Shown one piece after another: positions 50,668 to 59,577 of a DNA stretch of 64,000 bases. The DNA is taken from the NCBI RefSeq assembly GCF_014200595.1, contig NZ_JACHCG010000001.1:2666001-2730000 (forward strand), read 5' to 3'. The notes under the pieces were generated by a model, which was not told where the DNA came from, did no database searches, and saw nothing but the letters and a program-made list of their open reading frames with translations. Position numbers and translations under genes: made by a program. Source of the stretch: Pedobacter cryoconitis. GTDB taxonomy: Bacteria > Bacteroidota > Bacteroidia > Sphingobacteriales > Sphingobacteriaceae. Every line of letters begins with the position of its first letter. The stretch's first letter is position 1.

Positions 50668-52988
50668 TACCCTGTAATACTTTCCAAACCTGTTAAAATC
50701 CGAAGCTTGTGCACTACCAAAAAAGCCTGCATCGTACTCAATACATCCCGCACAGAAACGTTTAACTGCTCAATTTTAGCTTCATCCAGTTGTAGTTCCA
50801 ACTGCGGATAATCCGATTTGAAAGTAGTAAAGGCCATTGCTATTTCCGGCCGTTTCATTAGCTCACTAATAAAGTTAGTTGCCACGCCGCTAAATTTACC
50901 CAGGTTCCCACCAGTTTTATCCTGTAGTACCATATCTAAACCATCGATATTACTGAAACCCGGAACAGTTGGAAAAGTAAACACAAAGAAATTTGCACCT
51001 TTAACAGTAGCGAGTTTCTCTCTTATGGAATCCATAATCTTATTGATATCCTTAAGCGCTCCACGTTTTTCAGCAGGCTTTAACAGAATAAACAACGCGC
51101 CGGCTGATGGACTATTTGAAGAAGTGAGCAAGTTATAACCAGATAATGCAGCGAACAGTTTAGTATAAGCCATTGGCTTTAATAAAACTTCCGTTTCCTT
51201 TAGGATCGTTGTACTCCTGTCCATTGAAGCACCTGCCGGGAGCGACATAGAAACAACCACAAACCCCTGGTCTTCTGAAGGAATAAATCCTGTACGTGTT
51301 TTTTTTATCATTAAAACTGTAAAAGCCATCACAATAAATAACCCCAGAATACCAACCCATTTTGCCCGGATCAAAAACCTCAGACTACTTGTATATCTGT
51401 TGGTCAAAGCATCAAAACTAGTATTAAAACTTTTAAAGAATCGTTGCTTAAAAGTCGTTTTAGTACCTGGCTCATGACTTACAGCATGATTTTCTTTTAA
51501 GAACAAAGCACATAATGCCGGACTTAGTGTTAGTGCATTAATAGCTGAGATCACAATAGCAATAGCCAGGGTAAAGGCAAATTGTCTGTAGAAAACCCCG
51601 GTAGAACCTTCCATAAAACCAACAGGTAAAAATACCGCACTCATCACCAGGGTAATTGAAATGATTGCGCCCGTGATTTCGTGCATAGCGGCAGCAGTAG
51701 CAGCTTTTGGAGGAAGGTGTTTATGCTCCATCTTTGCATGTACAGCTTCGACTACTACAATCGCATCATCTACCACAATACCAATAGCCAGTACCAAGGC
51801 AAATAAGGTTAGTAAGTTAATAGAGAAGCCAAAAAACTTCATAAAAAAGAATGTTCCTAAAATCGCAACCGGAACAGCAATCGCCGGGATCAGCGTAGAA
51901 CGAAAATCCTGTAAAAAGATGTACACAACGATAAATACCAGGATAAACGCCTCAATCAAAGTATGAATTACCTGTTCAATAGATTGATCTAAAGAGGTTT
52001 TGGTACTATAAACAAGGTCATACTTAATGCCTTTAGGGAAATTTTTCTCCGCCTTTTTCATGAATGCCTCAATTCCGATCTGGATATCGTTTGCATTAGA
52101 ACCACTCAATTGCTGAACGGCAATACTTAATGCCGTTTTACTATCATTACGGGTAAGATTTGAATAGGTATAAGACCCAAGTTCTATTCTGGCTACATCT
52201 TTGAGCCGCAAAAATGAACCATCAGCATTGGAGCGGATAATGATATTTTCATATTCTTCTGGTTTATTCAACTTTCCTTTATATTTTAGGACATATTCAA
52301 AAGCATTTTTACTGCTTTCCCCAAATTTCCCTGGGGCAGCTTCCAGATTTTTGTCTTTAATTATGGCCATGACCTCATTTGGCGTTAGCTTATAGGTAGC
52401 CATTTGTGCAGGATTCAGCCATACACGCATGGAGTAATCTTTACTTCCGCCAATTATATTTGCCTGCCCTACTCCCTGAATTCTTTTCAACTCAGGGATC
52501 AGATTGATCTGGGAATAATTAGCGAGGAATGTCTGGTCGTAAACCTTTTCATCGGAACTGCTGATACCCAGAACCATGATTATACTATTCTGTTGTTTTG
52601 CCGTGGTCACGCCAGCCTGGATAACTTCTTCGGGTAGCTGGCTGGTTGCTTGTGAAACACGGTTTTGAACGTTTACTGCTGCCTGATCCGGATCAGTACC
52701 TAATTTGAAGTAAACTGAAATCACCAATGAACCATCATTACTGGCAGTTGAGCTCATATAAGTCATATTTTCAACCCCATTAATTGATTCCTCCAAAGAA
52801 GGAGCTACTGAGCGCAGTACAGTTTCGGCATTTGCACCCGGATACAGGGCGGTCACTTGTACGGCAGGCGGAGCTATATCCGGAAATTGTTGCAGGGGTA
52901 ATTTAGTAAGTCCAAGCACGCCCAATATGACCAGTAAAATGGAAATAACGGTAGCTAAGACGGGTCTATTTATAATTTTTTTAAACAT
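50667..52988 (-). CDS. N-terminal part of AcrB/MexB-type RND permease (frameshifted)
   Basis: The 773-residue frame starts MFKKIINRPVLATVISILLVILG and has ALYPGANAETVLRSVAPSLEESINGVENMTYMSS, LVLAIGIVVDDAIVVVEAVHAKME with the proton-relay Asp pair of span 4, and GFIPSEDQGFVVVSMSLPAGAS. Near residue 748 the text DVLSTMQAF should continue FGSAQASDFNRFGKYYRVMVQA but a run of six T (50719-50724) is one base short and leads to LVVHKLRILTG and a stop. Either the gene is broken, slips, restarts, or the base is a sequencing error. Confidence 0.9.
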   Translation of the reverse strand: MFKKIINRPVLATVISILLVILGVLGLTKLPLQQFPDIAPPAVQVTALYPGANAETVLRSVAPSLEESINGVENMTYMSSTASNDGSLVISVYFKLGTDPDQAAVNVQNRVSQATSQLPEEVIQAGVTTAKQQNSIIMVLGISSSDEKVYDQTFLANYSQINLIPELKRIQGVGQANIIGGSKDYSMRVWLNPAQMATYKLTPNEVMAIIKDKNLEAAPGKFGESSKNAFEYVLKYKGKLNKPEEYENIIIRSNADGSFLRLKDVARIELGSYTYSNLTRNDSKTALSIAVQQLSGSNANDIQIGIEAFMKKAEKNFPKGIKYDLVYSTKTSLDQSIEQVIHTLIEAFILVFIVVYIFLQDFRSTLIPAIAVPVAILGTFFFMKFFGFSINLLTLFALVLAIGIVVDDAIVVVEAVHAKMEHKHLPPKAATAAAMHEITGAIISITLVMSAVFLPVGFMEGSTGVFYRQFAFTLAIAIVISAINALTLSPALCALFLKENHAVSHEPGTKTTFKQRFFKSFNTSFDALTNRYTSSLRFLIRAKWVGILGLFIVMAFTVLMIKKTRTGFIPSEDQGFVVVSMSLPAGASMDRSTTILKETEVLLKPMAYTKLFAALSGYNLLTSSNSPSAGALFILLKPAEKRGALKDINKIMDSIREKLATVKGANFFVFTFPTVPGFSNIDGLDMVLQDKTGGNLGKFSGVATNFISELMKRPEIAMAFTTFKSDYPQLELQLDEAKIEQLNVSVRDVLSTMQAFLVVHKLRILTGLESITG

Positions 52989-52998
52989 GATTTGTAAA

Positions 52999-54135
52999 TT
53001 ATCTTGATGTAGTTTTAGTCGGATCTTGTTTTACTTTTTCCGGTTTGATCACCTCTCCTTCTTTCAGTTTGTCGATACCATCAAAAACTATCTGATCTCC
53101 TGCTTTTAAACCTTCTTTTACCAGGTAATTAGTACCTTCGGTTCCCAAAATGGTGATCGGTATTTTACTCACTTTATTATTGCTGTCCACAGTGTAGACA
53201 AACATTTTATCCTGAATTTCTATAGTAGAAGATTGTGGGATCAGAATAGCATCCGGATGGATCATGGACAATCTCAATTTACCGGTATTTCCAGATTTTA
53301 AAAGCCCTTGTGGATTAGGAAAAGTAGCTCTTAAAGCAATTGAACCTGTTTGCTTATCAAATTGTCCATCTACCATATCAATCTGGCCTTCTTGCTGATA
53401 AACTGTTTTATCTGAGAGTACCAGGGAAACACGAGGTAATTTTTTCAGTCTTTCTGGTATAGATTTACCTGGATATTTATCATTAAAATTGATAAAATCA
53501 TCCTCTCCTAAAGAAAAGTAGACATGAACTTCATGAGCGTCTGAAAGTAGTGTAAGCGGAATCAGATCACTTATACTGATTAAACTACCTTGCTTTTTAG
53601 GCAGACGGCCAACAAAGCCGCTTACAGGTGCTTTGATCAAGGTATAGCCTAAGTTTATGTTTGCTGTTGCGACTGCCGCTTTAGCTTGTTCAACATTGGC
53701 TTTTGCTGATTGATAGTTTGATTTAGCTGTTTTAAGCTGAAAATCAGCAATCACTTTATTGGCTACTAAAGGTATAAGCTTTTCAACTTCAAGTTGTGCA
53801 TTGATCAGGGTTGCTTTCGCAGATTCCAAAGAACCTTTAGCATTATTGACCGCTTCCTGAAATGGCCGTTCGTCAATTTTAAATAGTGGTTCTCCTTTTT
53901 CTACCCTGGCACCTTCATTGACAAAGATCTGCTCCAGGATACCAGAAACCTGGGGTCGTATTTCTAAATCAATTGTTCCCTGGATCGAAGCAGGAAATTC
54001 CTGGTAGGTAGTTTCATTGCTGGAAACTAAACGTATTACAGGCAAAGATGGAGGCGAAGCAGCTTGGTTTTGCTGGTTTTTCCCAGCACATCCTGCCAGG
54101 AATATAGCTAAAAGTAATATCAGTAAAGGTTTCAT
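52999..54135 (-). CDS. AcrA/MexA-type periplasmic adaptor lipoprotein
   Basis: About 378 residues from the ATG at 54135: MKPLLILLLAIFLAGCAGK is a lipoprotein signal with Cys 16. A frame from 54195 would put 20 extra residues before the signal and is rejected. The body has IDLEIRPQVSGILEQIFVNEGARVEKGEPLFKIDERPFQEAV, a coiled-coil hairpin (about 85-145) and NINLGYTLIKAPVSGFVGRLPKKQGSLIS. It connects the RND permease to the NodT-type channel. Second gene of the TetR-led operon. Confidence 0.95.
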   Translation of the reverse strand: MKPLLILLLAIFLAGCAGKNQQNQAASPPSLPVIRLVSSNETTYQEFPASIQGTIDLEIRPQVSGILEQIFVNEGARVEKGEPLFKIDERPFQEAVNNAKGSLESAKATLINAQLEVEKLIPLVANKVIADFQLKTAKSNYQSAKANVEQAKAAVATANINLGYTLIKAPVSGFVGRLPKKQGSLISISDLIPLTLLSDAHEVHVYFSLGEDDFINFNDKYPGKSIPERLKKLPRVSLVLSDKTVYQQEGQIDMVDGQFDKQTGSIALRATFPNPQGLLKSGNTGKLRLSMIHPDAILIPQSSTIEIQDKMFVYTVDSNNKVSKIPITILGTEGTNYLVKEGLKAGDQIVFDGIDKLKEGEVIKPEKVKQDPTKTTSR

Positions 54136-54222
54136 TGTGTTATTAAATTGTTTAACGATGTTAATTTTTGATGAATAAAAAAGATTGTATTTCATTATTT
54201 TAAATTGCTGTTATGTAGTATT

Positions 54223-54822
54223 TCATTCTTCGATGTATTTAATTATACCTCTGATTGCGTCTTTCAGAATACGCTGATTCATCGCTTCATCACGACCTTT
54301 ATTGACCAGGTTAATAGAGATAAGCCCATGGATTACAGACCAGAAAGTATAATACTTTCTACAGACCAGATTTTCGGTAAAATTTTCAACAGTAATTAGC
54401 TTTTCTATGACCTGAAAGAAAAGGTTATCGGTCGCTTCGGCTTCAGCCAATGACTTTTTAAATACACAGACATTCATGTCCACACCATACATGAGTTGAT
54501 AAAGTGCTTTATTTTTAAATGCGAAATTCCAGTAGGTCTTCCACATTGCTTCAAGCTGCTCTTCAGCTTTATTATGCTCAGCTCGCGCTAACCTGATCTC
54601 TGCCGCCAGGCTAATAAATCCTATACGGGTGAGTTCAATCAAAATACCTTCTTTATTTTCAAAATATTCGTAGATGATTGGAGCTGTGTATTCTATCCTG
54701 TCAGCAATTTTTCTCATACTTAGCGCATTCCACCCTTCCCTTTTTACGATCTCCAAAGCTGATTCAAGAATGTTAAGTCTCGTTTCATCTTTTTGCCTTG
54801 CAATTCTGTCTTTACTTCCCAT
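54223..54822 (-). CDS. TetR/AcrR-family regulator of the RND operon
   Basis: The 199-residue repressor has an N-terminal helix-turn-helix (RLNILESALEIVKREGWNALSMRKIADRIEYTAPIIYEYFENKEGILIELTRIGF) and a helical ligand domain. It lies 87 bp upstream of the adaptor on the same strand and probably represses its own operon until an inducing drug binds. Its promoter carries the same 41-nt element as the SDR gene. Confidence 0.94.
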   Translation of the reverse strand: MGSKDRIARQKDETRLNILESALEIVKREGWNALSMRKIADRIEYTAPIIYEYFENKEGILIELTRIGFISLAAEIRLARAEHNKAEEQLEAMWKTYWNFAFKNKALYQLMYGVDMNVCVFKKSLAEAEATDNLFFQVIEKLITVENFTENLVCRKYYTFWSVIHGLISINLVNKGRDEAMNQRILKDAIRGIIKYIEE

Positions 54823-54868
54823 GAAATCTGGTATTATTTCAATTAATTTTCAATAACTATTCAGACAC

Positions 54869-54935
54869 CAAAAGTATAGGCTGGTATTTAAGGCCATTTA
54901 TACAAAACAGGGAAAGACAGATACTTTTCCACTAT
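54869..54935 (-). promoter_or_regulatory. TetR/RND operon promoter with shared upstream box (copy 2)
   Basis: The -7 box TACTTTTG (54869-54876) is followed upstream, again after 18 bases, by the 41-nt element at 54895-54935 sharing 34 of 41 bases with copy 1. Element, spacing and orientation are the same in both promoters. Confidence 0.65.
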
Positions 54936-55057
54936 AACCAGCCAAGGACGATGACATCGGCGCAATTCTTTGGATAATGATTGAAATGTCCTGAAAAAAC
55001 CAAAAAGCATCCTGTCAGGTGTATTAAAGTCCGGGGACCTTTGGAGAAAAAATAATT

Positions 55058-55504
55058 ATGAAAAATCACATTGTTCCTGAGGTCGGAATGCCTCAAATTA
55101 TTGGCGCAGTTATAATCGCCACTTTGTATATCAGTATATTTTCAATGGTCAGGGAAGAAAACCGGACAAGAATGAATGCGGTAGTACTCGCAGGTGCTGG
55201 CGCCGCATATCTAAGCAGTGGTCTTGGACCGTGGGAATTTGTTTTCTGCACCATTATATCGATTGTAGCTTATAAAGGTTTAACCCGAAACTATATGATT
55301 GGTATTGGCTGGCTATTACACACTGGCTGGGATCTGGTACATCATTTATATGCTGATGCAATTGTACCTATGGATCCTGCCTCATCTTTTGGATGTATGA
55401 TATGTGATCCTATAATGGCTATATGGTTTTTCTTTGGTGCACCAGATATATGGGCTGTCCTGCGTAAAAAATTTGGAAGCGGAAAGCTGGAAACATATAT
55501 TTGA
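55058..55504 (+). CDS. DUF6010-family membrane protein
   Basis: The 148-residue protein has four hydrophobic stretches (QIIGAVIIATLYISIFSMV, MNAVVLAGAGAAYLSSGLGPWEFVF, IISIVAYKGLTRNYMIGIGWLLHTGWDLVHHLY, IMAIWFFFGAPDIWAVL) and the DUF6010 marks GWLLHTGWDLVHHLYADAIVPMDPASSFGCMICD. The His/Asp and Cys residues could bind a metal. Function is unknown. An AraC-type regulator gene follows. Confidence 0.85.
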   Translation: MKNHIVPEVGMPQIIGAVIIATLYISIFSMVREENRTRMNAVVLAGAGAAYLSSGLGPWEFVFCTIISIVAYKGLTRNYMIGIGWLLHTGWDLVHHLYADAIVPMDPASSFGCMICDPIMAIWFFFGAPDIWAVLRKKFGSGKLETYI

Positions 55505-55515
55505 GCTATAAGTCT

Positions 55516-56442
55516 ATGGACGAAGGCGAAAAAATAAACATATATGGTACCAGGGCATTTACTTCAAAGTTTATGCCCCTGGTTGAACAGAATCATTCTA
55601 TTCGTTATGATTATGACCGGTTTCTAATCATGAGGATAGAAGAGATGTATCCTTATACTAATCACCGTGTGCCTCCCACAAGGTCATTAAACGATATCAT
55701 CTTATTTATTACCGATGGTGAGGCACAAATGAATATTGGTACTGAATCTTATCTTGCCGTTAAACATAATATATTACATATACCATCCGGACAGATTTTC
55801 TCTTTCGAGAAATATGATACCAGTAAATCTACTAATGGATTCTTAATTATCTTTAGTAAGGGCATCCTTTCCGGGGATTACGACAATGCGGGAATACTTT
55901 CAGCATCCGGTCTGCTTGATTTTGCAGGCCCCCCTTTGATTAGCCTTGAACAAGAATCTTCCAGTTTTGCTGCTCAATTGCTTGAACGGATATTTAAAGA
56001 AAATAATGAAAATGGATTAACCCGTTTGGAAATTATAAGAAGTTATTTTCTGGCTTTTATATTGGAAATCAGAAAGGAAAGCAGTGGTGATACCGTTTTA
56101 AAGAAGTCTGCATCAATAAAATTGGTCAAAGACTTCATCAATTTGGTTACCCTGCATGTTAAAAAGAAGAAGCAGGTTAGCGATTATGCCCTGCTTCTTC
56201 ATATTAGTCCGAACCATTTAAGTAAAGTGATGAAAAAATTCACTAACAAATCTCCAACCAAGTGGATAGATGAAGCTTTAATCCTCGAAGCAAAAGTCCT
56301 CCTTTTTCAGACCAACATGAGTATCAATGAAATTTCATTTTCCTTGGGAGTATTTGATCCTTCTTATTTTAGCCGCCTGTTTAAAAGATACGAAGGTATT
56401 TCACCTCTCTCGTTCAGAAACGAGATCAGAAAGATCAATTAA
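55516..56442 (+). CDS. AraC-family transcriptional regulator
   Basis: About 308 residues from the ATG at 55516 (a TTG at 55501 is an alternative). The N-terminus is cupin-like (TRSLNDIILFITDGEAQMNIGTESYLAVKHNILHIPSGQIFSFEKYD) and the C-terminus an AraC domain (QVSDYALLLHISPNHLSKVMKKFTNKSPTKWIDEALILEAKVLL, MSINEISFSLGVFDPSYFSRLFKRYEGISPLSFRNEIR). It is the second candidate activator of the pump/SDR promoters. Confidence 0.93.
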   Translation: MDEGEKINIYGTRAFTSKFMPLVEQNHSIRYDYDRFLIMRIEEMYPYTNHRVPPTRSLNDIILFITDGEAQMNIGTESYLAVKHNILHIPSGQIFSFEKYDTSKSTNGFLIIFSKGILSGDYDNAGILSASGLLDFAGPPLISLEQESSSFAAQLLERIFKENNENGLTRLEIIRSYFLAFILEIRKESSGDTVLKKSASIKLVKDFINLVTLHVKKKKQVSDYALLLHISPNHLSKVMKKFTNKSPTKWIDEALILEAKVLLFQTNMSINEISFSLGVFDPSYFSRLFKRYEGISPLSFRNEIRKIN

Positions 56443-56457
56443 CACTTATTAATCGGT

Positions 56458-57429
56458 TCAAAGAGAATCTGTTAATCCAAAAAATTTAATGGCTTCCAGC
56501 GGAGCGTCAAAATTACTGCTAGTTTTACCCATTAGCCTTGGAAATCTGAATTTTTGTTGAGGAATAACATGCCCGCCTCCCACAATGGTAATCAATTCAA
56601 CTGCTGATTTACCTGATGAGTTCCAGCGCTGAAGTTCAACTGATGTCGGATCATTTACTTTATGACTTGGAAAAACCTTATTTTCAGGAGATGCATTCGT
56701 CGCGTTACGTTCCACAAAATATTCAGCGGTAGCTTTAGCAGAAATTGCTGTACCAACCTTTTGTATCCCAAACAAAGTTACTGGTCCTCCCAGGTAAGGA
56801 TTTATTCCATCTTCTGTTCCTGTTACGAGCATAACTCTTGAAGTAGCCCCTTTACCAATAAATGAAAAAGTTTCGGGCGTTGGCAGATTAGCACTTATAG
56901 CGCAGATTGCATTCACCATTTCTGGTTTTTCCAATGCCAGCCTGATCGCTACCTGTCCTCCATTGGAGAATCCAAAAATAAATACTTTTTTAGGATCTAT
57001 ATGTTGCTCTTTCCCGAATCTATCGACTAAGGCTTCAATAAAACCCACATCATCAATATTTTCCTTTTTTGCCTCAAAAGGAGAATTTTTGCGCAAGTCA
57101 TTCCAATTGCCTTTATAACCATCAGGATAAACAACAATAAATCCGTACTGATCGGCTAGTTTATCCAGTTCATAGCCGCTCCATTCTCTCATGCGGACTG
57201 AGTTCATGCCTGTACCATGCATTGCAAAAATGATCCCCGGTTTAGCAACCAGCTTTTTTGGGATATAGGTCAGATAATTTCGATCCTGATGACTCACATG
57301 GATCTTCCCAGAATGAATCTTTCCGCTTAACTGAGGTTCAGCAGGTACAGGTGAATAAACAAAATAAAAATAAGCTACAGCCCCAAGGAGCAATAGAATT
57401 CCGAGTATTAAAAAAATTTTAGTGATCAT
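56458..57429 (-). CDS. Membrane-anchored alpha/beta hydrolase (LpqC/PHB-depolymerase-like esterase)
   Basis: The 323-residue protein has an N-terminal membrane anchor (KIFLILGILLLLGAVAYFYFVY) and a hydrolase domain: oxyanion region IIFAMHGTGMNSVRMREWSGYELDKLADQYGFIVVYPDG, nucleophile Ser in FIFGFSNGGQVAIRLA, and a late His in VGGGHVIPQQ. This fits the poly(3-hydroxybutyrate)-depolymerase/feruloyl-esterase-like family. It is divergent from an HxlR regulator, whose operator-like palindrome lies between them. Confidence 0.9.
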   Translation of the reverse strand: MITKIFLILGILLLLGAVAYFYFVYSPVPAEPQLSGKIHSGKIHVSHQDRNYLTYIPKKLVAKPGIIFAMHGTGMNSVRMREWSGYELDKLADQYGFIVVYPDGYKGNWNDLRKNSPFEAKKENIDDVGFIEALVDRFGKEQHIDPKKVFIFGFSNGGQVAIRLALEKPEMVNAICAISANLPTPETFSFIGKGATSRVMLVTGTEDGINPYLGGPVTLFGIQKVGTAISAKATAEYFVERNATNASPENKVFPSHKVNDPTSVELQRWNSSGKSAVELITIVGGGHVIPQQKFRFPRLMGKTSSNFDAPLEAIKFFGLTDSL

Positions 57430-57443
57430 ATGATTAAATTTAT

Positions 57444-57459
57444 GACTACAAATTTATTT
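57444..57459 (-). promoter_or_regulatory. -7 box of the hydrolase gene (TAAATTTG)
   Basis: On the minus strand AAATAAATTTGTAG contains TAAATTTG, a match to TAnnTTTG about 20 bases before the hydrolase ATG. Confidence 0.4.
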
Positions 57460-57468
57460 ACATTTGCT

Positions 57469-57509
57469 TACCTTTTGATACTAGTAAACAAAAGGTTACC
57501 AGTAACCTT
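57469..57509. promoter_or_regulatory. Operator-like palindromes between hydrolase and HxlR genes
   Basis: AAGGTTAC-CA-GTAACCTT (57492-57509) is a perfect 18-bp palindrome. An overlapping pair TTACCTTTTG/CAAAAGGTTA with one mismatch lies at about 57469-57498. HxlR proteins bind such dimeric sites and usually repress the divergent gene. Confidence 0.55.
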
Positions 57510-57525
57510 ATAGTTAGTTATAACA

Positions 57526-57897
57526 ATGGAAAAATCGTGCGAAGGTCCGAACATTACTTCTGAAGATTGCTCAGCGCTAGTTATGGCCGTAGGTGATGCA
57601 CTTTATGCAGTAGGCGGAAAATGGAAATTAAGAGTGATTATTGGTCTGTCAGGGAGCAATAAAAGATTTAATGAATTAAGACGTATTATTCCAGGCATAT
57701 CGGCCAGGGTATTGTCTAATGAATTGAAGGAGTTAGAAATGAACGGATTCGTTAAAAGGAATGTTTATGCAGAAGACTCTCCGGTAATGGTGGAATACGA
57801 GTTGACCGCTTATAGTTCCAGCTTAAAAGATGTAGTCAAGTCATTAAGTGAATGGGGCATTATGCACCGTGAGCGAATAAAAAAATCACGGACGTAA
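57526..57897 (+). CDS. HxlR-family winged-helix regulator
   Basis: The 123-residue protein shows the HxlR pattern: AVGDALYAVGGKWKLRVIIGLSGSNKRFNELRRIIPGISARVLSNELKELEMNGFVKRNVYAEDSPVMVEYELTAYSSSLKDVVKSLSEWGIMH. The N-terminal Cys (about residue 5) and a second at residue 14 could make it redox- or electrophile-responsive. The likely target is the divergent esterase gene. Confidence 0.93.
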   Translation: MEKSCEGPNITSEDCSALVMAVGDALYAVGGKWKLRVIIGLSGSNKRFNELRRIIPGISARVLSNELKELEMNGFVKRNVYAEDSPVMVEYELTAYSSSLKDVVKSLSEWGIMHRERIKKSRT

Positions 57898-57948
57898 CCG
57901 CATCAACCACTAACTAATGGCTTGTCACGAAGATAATCCTTACAATCG

Positions 57949-57998
57949 AATGAGTAAGCCTGCCCTGAATTAAGCTAAGACTCACTCATTTTTTTTGT
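57949..57998 (+). terminator. Possible terminator after HxlR gene
   Basis: AATGAGT/ACTCATT with a 28-base loop and a long T-run (57989-57996). The large loop lowers confidence. Confidence 0.4.
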
Positions 57999-58007
57999 TT
58001 TTCCTCC

Positions 58008-58913
58008 TTAACTACCTTTTGCAATAAACCCCGGTACTCCAGTTTTCACCACTGCGTTGAATCTCTGCCTGGTCTGAATACTATTGATTTCATCGAAAGC
58101 GTCTTGTGGCAAAAAAGAGATGTCAAAGTTCTCTTGTGCACGGGCCGCAGTCCGGGGTGTAGTCAATAAAGCCGTTCCACGCTGAATTGCCCAGGCCAGC
58201 AATACCTGAGCGGGTGTCTTTCCAACCCTTGCAGCAACCGACAAAACAGCCGGATCTTCGAGCGGCCCTGGTTTTATTCCATGTCCCAATGGTGCAAAAG
58301 CCAAAAACACAATCCCCTTTTCCTTGCAGAATTCCAAAAGTTCCGTTTCTGGCAAATACGGATGCGACTCGACCTGAACCACCGCAGGCTTAATTCTCGC
58401 TGCTTCATAAATAGGCAATAATTCGTTTAGGCTGATATCGGACAATCCAATAGCCCTGCATCTGCCACTGTCAACAAGCTTTTCCATTGCCCTCCACGTA
58501 TCAAGTAAAGTAACCTCACGATCGTAAATAACATTACCGTTTTCATCCCGTGGATCCTGCTCCGCTCCCGGTTGAAATGCGAACGGAGTGTGAATGAGAT
58601 AGAGATCCAGGTAGGTAAGGCCAAGTCTGTTCAGACTTGCCTGAAATGCCGCCTCCACGCGATCAGGCCGATGATTCGTATTCCACAACTTTGTGGTCAC
58701 AAATATCTCTTCGCGGCTGAGACCTTCGGCTGAAAGTCCTGCCTGCAATGCCTCTCCTACCGCGCTTTCATTTCGGTATCTTTCTGCGCAATCAAAGTGT
58801 CGGAATCCAGCTTTTAGTGCATCTCTGGTAGCACTTATAGTCTCTGCTGCGTCGGGAATCAGCGTACCAAATCCGAGTACAGGCATGTGGATAGTGTTAT
58901 TTGTTGTCTCCAT
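58008..58913 (-). CDS. Aldo/keto reductase (AKR, small 2,5-diketogluconate-reductase-like)
   Basis: The 301-residue enzyme has the AKR tetrad: Asp and Tyr in HFDCAERYRNESAVGEAL, Lys in IFVTTKLWNTNH, His in LYLIHTPFAF. The segment PAVVQVESHPYLPETELLEFCKEKGI and the cofactor end (LLTTPRTAARAQENF) are typical. It reduces aldehydes, ketones or keto-sugars with NADPH in the cytoplasm. Its composition is somewhat G/C-richer than its neighbours. Confidence 0.94.
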   Translation of the reverse strand: METTNNTIHMPVLGFGTLIPDAAETISATRDALKAGFRHFDCAERYRNESAVGEALQAGLSAEGLSREEIFVTTKLWNTNHRPDRVEAAFQASLNRLGLTYLDLYLIHTPFAFQPGAEQDPRDENGNVIYDREVTLLDTWRAMEKLVDSGRCRAIGLSDISLNELLPIYEAARIKPAVVQVESHPYLPETELLEFCKEKGIVFLAFAPLGHGIKPGPLEDPAVLSVAARVGKTPAQVLLAWAIQRGTALLTTPRTAARAQENFDISFLPQDAFDEINSIQTRQRFNAVVKTGVPGFIAKGS

Positions 58914-59038
58914 TTTTATATACTTTAATCAAATCATACTACAAATTACGGCAGGAAATTTCAGGTAATTGTGTGATCTGCATCACATTCTTTTAGCCTG
59001 ATTTCATCTTAACTTTACAGCAAAAGAAAACCAAATCA

Positions 59039-59539
59039 ATGTTAACAGATATTATTCGTAAAGACCTGGAAGTTCTCTTTTGCGGAATCAATCCTGGCTT
59101 AAAATCAGCGTTGGACGGACATCATTTTTCCGGACGAAATAATCGTTTTTGGAAGGTTTTACACCATGCTGGCTTTACACCTTATGAAATTGACCCTGTA
59201 AATGACGCAACTATCCTGGATTCAGGTTATGGCCTGACTACAGCGGTGGCCAGGGCAACAACCCGCGCAGATGAACTTTCAAAAGACGAATTTCAAAACT
59301 CTATGGAAGCATTTAAAAGCAAAATGATTTACTTCCGCCCGAAATATATTGCTTTTCTGGGCAAGGCAGCCTACCTGGCTTTTTCAGGGAAAAAGCAGAT
59401 TTCATGGGGTTATCAGGCCGAAGATTTCTGTGGGGCGAAAGTCTGGGTACTACCTAATCCGAGTGGCTTAAACCGTGGATTTACCCTTAGTGACCTCATT
59501 AGTTGTTACAAGGAATTATTTCAACAACTTAAACTATAG
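59039..59539 (+). CDS. mug: G/U mismatch-specific DNA glycosylase
   Basis: The 166-residue protein is a Mug/TDG-type glycosylase: the catalytic motif G-I-N-P-G-L in VLFCGINPGLKSALDGHHFSGRNNRFWKVLHHAGFTP with the activating Asn, and the intercalation segment LPNPSGLNRGF near the C-terminus. It removes uracil or etheno-cytosine opposite guanine during base-excision repair. A TAACTTTA box at about 59013-59020 may be its promoter. Confidence 0.94.
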   Translation: MLTDIIRKDLEVLFCGINPGLKSALDGHHFSGRNNRFWKVLHHAGFTPYEIDPVNDATILDSGYGLTTAVARATTRADELSKDEFQNSMEAFKSKMIYFRPKYIAFLGKAAYLAFSGKKQISWGYQAEDFCGAKVWVLPNPSGLNRGFTLSDLISCYKELFQQLKL

Positions 59540-59577
59540 CTGACTTTCTGTGTTATAAAAGCGATAAAACCAGCATT

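Noticed and set aside
51661..51966. 101-codon plus-strand frame inside the RND permease gene
   Set aside because: It is antisense to a conserved membrane segment and gives a low-complexity Ile/Thr/Ala product; no start context or family.
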